Part shown: positions 37,744 to 46,403 of the stretch, piece by piece
Layout of the letters: every line of letters begins with the position of its first letter
Numbering within the stretch: the stretch's first letter is position 1
Assembly (NCBI GenBank): GCA_000328965.1
Contig: KB205940.1
Location: forward strand, 2,552,273-2,616,272
From: Ascocoryne sarcoides NRRL 50072
Taxonomy: Eukaryota; Ascomycota; Leotiomycetes; Helotiales; Gelatinodiscaceae
Direction of reading: 5' to 3'
Length of the DNA stretch: 64,000 nt
Translations under genes and position numbers: made by a program
The notes under the pieces: generated by a model
Told to the model about the DNA's origin: nothing
Database searches by the model: none
What the model saw: the letters and a program-made list of their open reading frames with translations, nothing else

Positions 37744-40700
37744 TACCCCTAAATATAACACCTATATAAGCGTATTCAAATACCTTAATATAGTAATTGA
37801 ATTATAGCTTTAAAGCGTGTAAATTCATTTCAATTATAAAATTATTATACTTTGTTTTAGACAGAGGCTTAGTTAAGCCGTTTATAGTTATATCTAAAGT
37901 AGATATAAACTATAAGTTAATATTACTAATAGTAACCTTTTTATAAATATAGTACTACTAAATCTTAATATACTTAGTTTGTTAATAAAATTGAGGATTT
38001 TTAGCTAATAAGAGAGCTCCTTAGTTATTACTAATTAAGTGAATAGTATTAATATTAGTACTCTTATACTAGAGATCTTTAAATAAAAGACGTAGCTAGG
38101 CTACCTCTTGTACATCTAATATAAAGGTATAATACTCGGCTTCCGTAGAGGAGAGAGCGAGTAGCTTTTAGTATTAGTAACTCTATAAAATAAAGCCTTT
38201 TATAAATAGGAATACATAGCTATAGGTAGATCAGCAGTTTTCTCTACTATTTCTATAAATAGTATTAAAATAGCTATAGAGTTGTTATAGTAGGTTAGTC
38301 TTTTTGTAAGTGATTTTAATAGTTCTAGTACTCTTAATATACTTAAGTATATAATATACAGCTTTTAAGTGCTTTTAAAAGAAGTTATATAAGTAATAAT
38401 ATAATATAGAGAAAATATAAGCTAGATTAGGACGTATCTGAGTTATAAGGTATATCTTAGAGCTTACAATTAACTAATAAAGCTTTATATCTTTTAATAT
38501 AGTTATACTAAAATTAAGTATAAACAACTTAATAGTACTTATATTTATAAAAGTTATAATAAGAGTATAATCTAATATATTATACTTATCTAAGATTTTA
38601 TTAATATAAGCGTTTTATAAAAGAGAAATAGTATTTACTACTCAATTACAAGTGATTTTAATACTAATAAAGTATTAAGTAAGACTTATATCTTTTATTT
38701 TAAATATATTAAAGAGCTAAGTTTTAATAGTATTAAGATCTTTACTTTTAAAGCTAATAATAAAGAAGTTATTAATATAAGTAATAATAAGAATACTAAT
38801 AACTATATAATAGTAAATATAAGTGTTAGAGAAGAAGAGCTTAAAGCTTAACTTCTTTAATTTAGAGCTAAGCTTTTTTTACTATAAGTATAAAAATTGT
38901 TTTAATTTATAAAAAGCTTTTAAAAGCTTACAAATAAAAGTAAAAAACTTACTATTTAAATAATAGTGATTTAAGTCCTTAAGAAATTTAAAAGAGATAT
39001 TAAAACTAAATAACAATTTAATATGTATCTCTTAATTAATATTACTATTTAAAAAAGTAGTAATAATATTAGCTTAGTTAATCTTTTAATTATTAAAAGC
39101 TATTATAGCAATTATAAGCTTCTAAGAAGTAGGCTTAACTACTTTAATAAAGGTTTAATTAAAGTTAATACTTTTAATTTAATAAAAGCTTTTAATTACT
39201 TATTAAACCTTATATTAAAAGATTTGGCTATTCTTATTACACTTAGTTTTAAATACTTAGTGTTTAAGTAGTATCTTATTTCCTTTACTAATAGTACTTT
39301 AATTAATAATAGTTTAAGTATTTTTTCTAGTAAAAGAGGTAAGCTCCTTTTAAATAGTTAACTTCTAATAAATAGCCTTAGAACTTACTATTACTTCCTT
39401 ATAAAACTAAGGATTCTTATTATATATTAAAGCGGCCTTATAAGTAGTATATATTAACAAAAATAGGGCTAAATTAGCCTACTTATATTAATTAGGTGTA
39501 ATAAAGTTATATTTAACGTCTAGATTTATTATACCTAGGTCTTTAAATTAAGACTTAATAAGTTAAGATGTTCTAAAAAGAGAAGAAGTAGTAATATTAC
39601 TACTAGCTATTTTTATTTTATTTTTACTACTTTTTAAATAATTATAATTACGCTTTTATATAAGAGTTTTAAACAAAATATACCTTAAAGTGTTTAAGTC
39701 TAAAGTAAGATTAGAAGTAAGTAGAAGTAGTTATATAATCTTTTTAATAGTATTTTAAAAGTTTTTATTATTTGAAATATTAAATATAATATCTTTTTTA
39801 ATTATAAAGGGAGCTAAATCTAATTTAATAAAAGAGATTAGTAAAAGCTTAAGTAACTAATTAAGTAGTTCTTATTTAATAATATTAGTATAATACTCTA
39901 ATATAAGACTTACTTCTTATTTAAGGCTAGAGCTTAAAGCAATTGTATATTCCTTTGAATTAGATATAACTATAGAAGTTATAATTGATTAAAAAGGGCT
40001 TTTATTAAAGTATACGTTTAATAAGTAAACTAGCTTTTTAAAACAATTTAAAACTTAAATATAATATATATAATTACTTTTAAATCTAACTAATATTCCT
40101 TAGTTAATATATAGCTTTAGCTTCTACGAATTAACTTTGTTTTCCTTTGAAATTTAAACAAAAGTTTTATAGCCTAATATATATATATAGCTAAGGTTAA
40201 GCTTATAAGTCTTTTTAAGTTTAATATTATTAAAAAAACCTTAAATAAAGTTTTACTTATAATAGTAGAAGTAGTAGTCTTATTAGTAATAAATATAATT
40301 AAAGAGAAGACTTTAAATTAGAAAATTTATAAAATATTTATATTTATTATAATTATATAAAGCTTTTTTATAATAATATAATTAATATATTTTACTTTAC
40401 TTTTTTATTTAAGATTTTATAAAAAAGTAATTTCTAAGATTATATTTAAAATAGAAGTGTTTATAAAAACTTTATTATTTTTAAATTCTTTACTTTTATC
40501 TATTTTAAATAGTTTTAAAGTATACTTATATTAAGTATAGTATAACTTTACAAAGCTTTTAATAGTATTGTAAACGCTTTTCTTTTTAGTATAGGTATAG
40601 CTTTAGTAAATATTATAAGCTCTATTAGTAAATATAGTAGTATACTCTTCTCTATTAATTCTATGTAAAGTAAGTTTAACAATGTTAATATAGACCTTAT

Positions 40701-41035
40701 TAAAAGTGTGTTAAAGACGAATGTGTCTAATACAGCGAATAGCTTAGTATAACTTTATAATCTCGTAAGAATTGTAGAGCTTAGTATAACTTTATAATCT
40801 CGTAAGAATTGTAGAGCTTAGTAACTCTGAGGTTATTATAGTAAGCTCGAGTAGGGTAGTTTATACCTATAGTAATAGACTTAGTAGAAGCAACGTTGTT
40901 AAAGTTAATGTGTTTAAGACAACAGTGCTAGAGCTCCTTTGTAATAGGTTACTTATAAATAACAGCTAGGAAAGCTGTATTTGTAAAGAAAAAGAAGGAG
41001 TTAATCTTCAACTTTATAAAGCTATTAGATATGTT

Positions 41036-41614
41036 TAGACTGGCCGGACCGGACCGCGATTTTGGGACCGGACCGGACCGTTGCGCTTATATAAGCGGTC
41101 CGGTCTCGATTTTCTAGACTAGACTGTGAAACAGTCCCCAAAAATATTTGGGACTAAATAATATACGGTCCGGTCTCAGATTTTTAGACTAGACTATAAA
41201 ACAGTCCCCAAAAATATTTGGGACTGAATAATATACAGTCCGGTTTCGATTTTTTAGACCGGACTGTGAAACGGTCCCCAAAAATATTTGGGACTAGACT
41301 ATATATTATTCGGTTTTAAATATTTCTAAAAGACTGTAAAACTATAAGACTATAGTAATATAATTTATAATTATAGTCTATATAAAACTTATATAGTAAT
41401 TAATACTTAAAAATATTAAAAAATTATAGTAACGCTTTATAATAACAGAAAAAGGTCTAATTTTTATTATAATAAAAAACAGCTAAAATATAAATTTATG
41501 TATATAATATAGTCTAGACCAGACCAGACGGTATACAATCCGGTCCCAAACGGTCTAGTCCTAAAAACAGTCCCCAAAAAATATATATTTAAGACCGAAC
41601 CGTTGGCCAGTTTA
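41036..41614 (+). mobile_element. hAT-like non-autonomous element, copy 5, nested in copia copy 2
   Basis: TAGACTGGCC...GGCCAGTTTA, 579 bp, with the perfect 8-bp duplication GATATGTT (41028-41035 and 41615-41622). The uninterrupted copia copy 1 has the corresponding site once near 19850-19870, which confirms insertion after copia. The 70-bp repeats lie at 41132, 41202 and 41272. It is G/C-rich compared with its host, consistent with a more recent arrival. Confidence 0.92.
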
Positions 41615-43283
41615 GATATGTTATATTAAATAATCTTAGTATTATTAAAAAAAACTTTATTATTCTTAAAATATCTTTTAGTTTAATATAACTTTACCCT
41701 TGAAAATAAGTTAACTAGGAAAGTAGGAATATATATTACGTCTTTAAGTTTTAACTTAAAAAAGGACTTATTAAAAAAAGAAAGATTTAAGTATATAATA
41801 CTTATTTTTTTAAAGTAAATATTCTTATTATTAGTTAAAATTAATAGTAATTTATTAAATATATACTAGTAAAACTAGTTTAAGTTATTACAAATATAAT
41901 AAGTATATTTAATATTTGTAATCTAATTACTTTTTATTATTAAAGTTATATTAGATATAATAATAGAGAAGAAAGATATAATAGTAAGTTTAATACTAAT
42001 TATAACTAGTAATTATACAACTTTATTATTAAGCTTTTACTAATATATATTAGTTTTCTTTTTACTTTTATTATTCTTTTAAAATAGGCGCTTTTTAAAG
42101 TAAAAAGTATAATAATTAGCTTTAGTATATATAACCTTTTTATTATAACTCTTATAAAACTTTAATATAAAAACACTTTTATCTTTTCTTTTATATCTCT
42201 TATTTTTTTTAACTTACTTTTATAAAAAGTAGTTTAATTTTATTTTTACTCTTATTTATTATATTTATAATAAAGTTATTAAAAATGATATATAATTTAA
42301 ATATAATAGTTTAAGAAATTGATTTTTAATATTTAACTTATATAAGAAGCTTTTTAACTAAGTTATAAATAAAAAGAAAAGGGTCGATTTTAATATAGTT
42401 ATATATAAGCTTTAAATCTTCTATTTATTTAATATTATATTTAAAAATAATAATATATTAATTTATATTATTATATTTAAAGTAATAAATACTTATTTAA
42501 TATTTAAAAGCTTAATACTTAAATATAATATTAGAGCTTTTATAATACTTTTAAAAAATATCTCAAATACTTTTAGTAAAAGGATTTAACTTTATTAAAG
42601 CTTTAATATTAATACTAGATATATTATTAATAAGAGTAAATATAACTTTAATCTTATACTTTTAATACTTTATTTACTTCTTAAATACTAATAAATCTTT
42701 ATTAACTTTAAAATTATTAATATTAACTTTTATAAAAATAATAAGTTAAAGAGATATATATTATTATAGTTTAAAAGTTAATAGTAAATTTCTTATAAAA
42801 TTTTTCTATTACTTATAGTTTTTTATACTTTTAAGCTTATTATTAAAAAGTAATTATAAATTATTTGATTCTTTTATTTTAATATTATTATTATTTACTA
42901 TTAAAAAACAATAGTAATAATAGTAAATTTGATTACTTTTCTTTTAAAATATTAGAAAGATAAGAATATAAGCTAGTAAACTATATTAAAGAATAAGGAT
43001 TTGTAGTAGAAGAAGTTAAGACTTAGTAAAGAGGAGGAGTATTTATAAAGTAGCTTATTAATTTATAGTTTAATTAAATAAAGTTATAAGATTAAATAGT
43101 ATATAATATTAATATAAAAGTACTATTATATATGTGTTATAAATAAGTACTAATCGAGTATAAGAATATACTTGATACTTAAGTATTATAGTACTTGTAA
43201 TTAAATTTAGAAGGTAACAAATTGAGAAAGTGTTTTAATAGAATAGAACAGTCTACTATAGTAGAGTGCGAGGGCTTATAACC

Positions 43284-43482
43284 TGTTAAACGGGACGGTC
43301 AAAGGTGCGGAATCTAATGTAGTAGATAGCTTAATTGATGAGTAGTCTAAGAGTGGTAGAAAAGCTAAGGGAAAGAAAGAGGGGTGTTGAGGCCAGCCCT
43401 CAACCCCCTAGTGAATCACTTAGTGTGAGTCAACCGGTCACATGATCCAAGTCATATGACAGGTGTCGGATTCCATCCAACA
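43284..43482 (-). repeat. 5' LTR of copia copy 2, next to the gene-rich region
   Basis: Plus-strand TGTTAAACGGGACGG to TTCCATCCAACA. Its transcription would run leftwards, away from the deacetylase gene that starts 288 bases to the right, making the two divergent. Confidence 0.88.
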
Positions 43483-43769
43483 TTATATAATTATTAATAA
43501 ATTATTTAGTTTAAAATAAATTAGTATATTTATATTACTAAGTGATTTCTTCTAAATCCGAAAATAAAAGTTGAAAGTAATAAAAGCTTTAATATCTCTT
43601 ACTTTATTTTAGTAGCTTATTCCTTCTCCACTAGCCACAGCCAAGGATTTAATCTTAACCCTAATCTCTTCCTTCTCAGCTATCATATTTACAAGAACAA
43701 GACTTCGGACTCGACATTATACAGCGTGAAAGCAATGGTGCTATCGCATCGAGCCCATTGCCTCGTCAG
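43483..43769. promoter_or_regulatory. Isochore boundary and deacetylase upstream region
   Basis: Bases 43483-43620 are still A/T-rich. By about 43640 composition is ordinary, with CT-rich stretches (TTCCTTCTCCACTAGCC, CTCTTCCTTCTC). An upstream ATG at 43735 opens a 26-codon frame ending with TGA at 43813-43815, overlapping the start of the deacetylase frame. A promoter is inferred from position only. Confidence 0.4.
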
Positions 43770-44714
43770 ATGCGACGAAGCACCCTTTGCCGTAAAATGC
43801 GGCGCCTGGGATTGAGATCCCTCCTCCCCTCTATGCGCTCCCCATTCAACTACTCTCGAGTGCTACAGAAGCACATCAAAATAGACGACGAAGAACGAAT
43901 GGTCGTTGGGGAAGACTTTGACCCTCCACGCATCTATCGACGCCACTGTCGCGCCGCCCAAATGATTAAATTCTTCTTCTTCAGCCTCTTCACTCTCCTG
44001 CTCCTCCTTCTCCTCCTAGCCTATACCATATACAAGCCACCCAAATTCATCATCGGGATCTTTGCATGGAAGAATCCAGACGTGCTCTTTGAAGCCTCTC
44101 TCCCGTCATCCCAACGTGTCGTCGCTCTCACGTTAGACGACGCACCATCCTCGGAAACACCCAAGATTCTCAACCTCCTCAAGACGTATGATGCTCGCGC
44201 AACGTTCTTCATCATCGGCAATCAAATCCAGTCTCGCCCTGGGATTTTAGAAGCAATGCGAGATGCCGGTCACGAGGTCGGAAATCACGCCTGGGCCGAT
44301 GAAGCCAGCTTCAGGTTGCCCCCTGGGGAATTAGAAAGGCAGATCAAAGAGGTGGATGCACTCTTACCAAAAAACCCAGATGGCGTAAAATACTTTCGGC
44401 CGGGATCAGGAGTCTTCAACCGGAAGATGGTAGAAATGTTGAAAGGACTCGGGTATAGACTTGTCCTGGGTGGGATCTATCCCCATGATCCACAGATTCA
44501 TAATCCCAAGGTGAACGCGAAGCACGTGTTGAGTATGGTGAGGCCTGGTGGAATTATCATCATGCATGATAGGAGAGACTATTCGCCAGAGCAGATCGAG
44601 ATGGTTTTAAAAGGACTACAGGAGGGAGGTTGGAAAGTTGAGTCCGTGGGAGGGTTGTTAAAGATAGCTGAAGAGGCAAAGGGTAAGATTAGTGGGTGGA
44701 AGAAGGGCGAATGA
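43770..44714 (+). CDS. Membrane-anchored polysaccharide deacetylase (NodB/CE4 fold)
   Basis: Predicted 314 aa from the ATG at 43770. NodB-family enzymes remove N-acetyl groups from chitin-like or related polysaccharides, using a metal. Visible, in order: a basic N-terminus, one hydrophobic segment at about residues 66-89 (run of Phe and Leu) giving a type II membrane anchor, motif 1 TLDDAPS (121-127), motif 2 GHEVGNHAWAD (167-177), motif 3 FRPGSG (210-215), and motif 5 MHD (265-267). In classical members motif 2 is H-[ST]-x-x-H; here the second His is Asp177 and the first is followed by Ala, so metal binding may differ, or this may be a subfamily trait. The start is uncertain: ATG at 43833 is an alternative, an upstream out-of-frame ATG lies at 43735, and a 5' intron (GTCAGA...CTACAG) cannot be excluded. 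The gene sits immediately beside the transposon block. Confidence 0.87.
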   Translation: MRRSTLCRKMRRLGLRSLLPSMRSPFNYSRVLQKHIKIDDEERMVVGEDFDPPRIYRRHCRAAQMIKFFFFSLFTLLLLLLLLAYTIYKPPKFIIGIFAWKNPDVLFEASLPSSQRVVALTLDDAPSSETPKILNLLKTYDARATFFIIGNQIQSRPGILEAMRDAGHEVGNHAWADEASFRLPPGELERQIKEVDALLPKNPDGVKYFRPGSGVFNRKMVEMLKGLGYRLVLGGIYPHDPQIHNPKVNAKHVLSMVRPGGIIIMHDRRDYSPEQIEMVLKGLQEGGWKVESVGGLLKIAEEAKGKISGWKKGE

Positions 44715-44997
44715 AATTGGAATGTTGAGAAGTCTAGAATACGAATACCCATATATTTGGTTTTCTTGTATGGGCAAGCGAAATCCAGTCAATCCTCCTG
44801 TTGACACCGGATCACTAGGTAGTATGAAGTAGTTCTACATCAGTATTGGTTAAACCACTCAAATTTCAGTACGAAGTGCTTTCCTATTCTACGTGGACAA
44901 CCTTTACCCAGCCTTAAATGATTAAGACCTCATACATCTATCTTTTCATATCATATATATCACATTACACAACTAGCTCTACCCTTCAAACTCAATG

Positions 44998-45591
44998 TCA
45001 ATTCCTTCTAAAACCATCATACCCGGCCCTCACGCTCTCTCCAATCCTCATCCACCTCTCCCTCTCCTCGCTCGTCTGACCCTTTCTGCCCCCAACATCA
45101 AGAAGCCAATCTCCCAGATCCTCAAAATCCGGATCCAACCTCAAACAGGTATCATTCGCGCTGCTCCCCCAGGCTCCCACCACCAATTTCTTTCCCGAAA
45201 CTCTCTCCCCCTTATCCCCCAACACCGACTCATCGTCCCATTTCACACACTCTCCCCCTCTAGACTTTCTCCTTAGACCCCTCCTCGCCTTCCCCGCGCT
45301 CCACACCTTCTCCACGGCATCCGCATCCCACATATCCTCCGCTACCCCCCTCCTACGCTCCCAATACCGTCTCTTGACCCACACCCCAAATGCTAGCAGC
45401 GTCACCACCGTGACTAGCATCACTAGAATATTCAACGCAATCGCAAGCTTCTGCGACTTCGAAAGCACCGTATGCAAGGCCCATATCAAATTATTGTTAG
45501 ACCGGAGCGCGGCGTGGTCCGTACGCGGCGCAAAAAGACCGTATGTGCTCGGAGGAGGAGCTCTTACTCTCAAGGAAATGATTAAAGCCAT
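44998..45591 (-). CDS. Small single-pass membrane protein, unknown function
   Basis: 197 aa, not recognised. There is one strong hydrophobic segment at about residues 48-71 (LAIALNILVMLVTVVTLLAFGVWV) followed by the basic run KRRYWERRR, which would put the C-terminus in the cytosol by the positive-inside rule. The tail is hydrophilic, charged, Arg/Lys-rich and then acidic (LDPDFEDLGDWLLDVGG). A uninterrupted frame, normal codon texture, an in-frame ATG and a TATATATATATA run about 20-30 bases upstream (45608-45622) support a real gene. The opposite strand also has short open frames (44995-45276, 45374-45640), but they lack features. It converges with the deacetylase gene, 283 bases apart. Confidence 0.62.
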   Translation of the reverse strand: MALIISLRVRAPPPSTYGLFAPRTDHAALRSNNNLIWALHTVLSKSQKLAIALNILVMLVTVVTLLAFGVWVKRRYWERRRGVAEDMWDADAVEKVWSAGKARRGLRRKSRGGECVKWDDESVLGDKGERVSGKKLVVGAWGSSANDTCLRLDPDFEDLGDWLLDVGGRKGQTSEERERWMRIGESVRAGYDGFRRN

Positions 45592-46403
45592 GACTGACTG
45601 CTTTGGAGAGTATATATATATAACTAACAGGCTTAGCTAGATTCCGTCACATATCCATTAATGCATGAATCTTCGCAACATGGACAAATAAAAAAAACCC
45701 TTACAAATGCCGTTGAAAGCTTCGGAATTAGAAGAGATGATAGCTTGCTGACTAGTTCATACAAATATTTGTATCTGTTCGTTGTTGACGCGGTAGCTTA
45801 AAGCAGACGGGATGAGGTTGAGAGATAGATTGACACAGTGGGGCATATCACAACCCTCTTGCCTGCGAGAGCGCTTGCTTGCACTTGATAATTATTAGGA
45901 GGGAGAAACCAAAAACGAGAACGGGCCCTAACGGGGCCGGGAAAACGGGAAGAGCATAATTCATATACTTGACCCCAGCCCCGCGTCTCAAACCGAGACC
46001 GTGGAAATTCCAACGCCGAAGGAGAAGAGGCTGGTGTAAGTAGCCGAGACATTCGCAATGCGCGTCCCAGTACGTGTCACGACCGCGTATTTATATGGAC
46101 ATCCCTTCTTTGCCTGTGATTGGGGCTTTCAGTTGGAATGTGCAGTGCCTTTGGTAAGATTGTGGGTAGGATCTAGGCGGGGCGGGGTAGCTGGAGTAGA
46201 TCGCGCGTCTAAGGAAGAAGATTTATCCTTGAAACTATGGAATTGATTTCTCGAGAGAAGTGCAGTGTCCTTTCTCCAAGCACTTAGTACATTTATGATA
46301 CAGTTTTGCGCAGTGCAGGCCATTTTGGAGTGGGGATACTCGTCAACATCCAAACCAGGGAGAAGCAAGCTCTCGAGCAAATAAAAATACATACTCAGAC
46401 ACA
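45592..46403. other. Intergenic region
   Basis: 812 bases between the start of the small membrane-protein gene and the stop of the Rsm22 gene. Short open frames on both strands (up to 92 codons) overlap one another and show no domain or conserved character. It holds a TATA-like run at 45608-45622 that could serve the small gene on the minus strand. Confidence 0.5.

Larger units (their letters stand above)
37545..43482 (-). mobile_element. Ty1/copia LTR retrotransposon, copy 2, with nested hAT-like insertion
   Basis: 5938 bp with 199-bp LTRs and the perfect target duplication TTATA (37540-37544 and 43483-43487). It is collinear with copy 1. Subtracting the nested element at 41036-41614 and its 8-bp duplication leaves about 5351 bp, close to copy 1 (5326 bp). 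The primer-binding site again reads GGTTATAAGCCC on the minus strand beside 43284. The interior is more mutated than copy 1: the reverse transcriptase segment at about 38768-38830 reads IITYINN, with Cys-to-Tyr and Val-to-Ile shifts, all G-to-A on the coding strand. A 37-bp tandem duplication lies at 40741-40814. Confidence 0.93.

Noticed and set aside
1..43482. CRISPR array, bacterial defence island or phage
   Set aside because: Repeats are transposon-like with target duplications, and all genes are eukaryotic with spliceosomal introns.
1..43482. Centromere or telomere-adjacent block
   Set aside because: AT-rich RIP deserts occur at both, but no telomere repeat is present and nothing here distinguishes a centromere from an ordinary heterochromatic isochore.
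44995..45640. Two plus-strand open frames opposite the small membrane-protein gene
   Set aside because: They are antisense to a frame with a clear membrane segment and basic flank; Pro/Leu/Ser-rich composition fits a shadow of the true gene.
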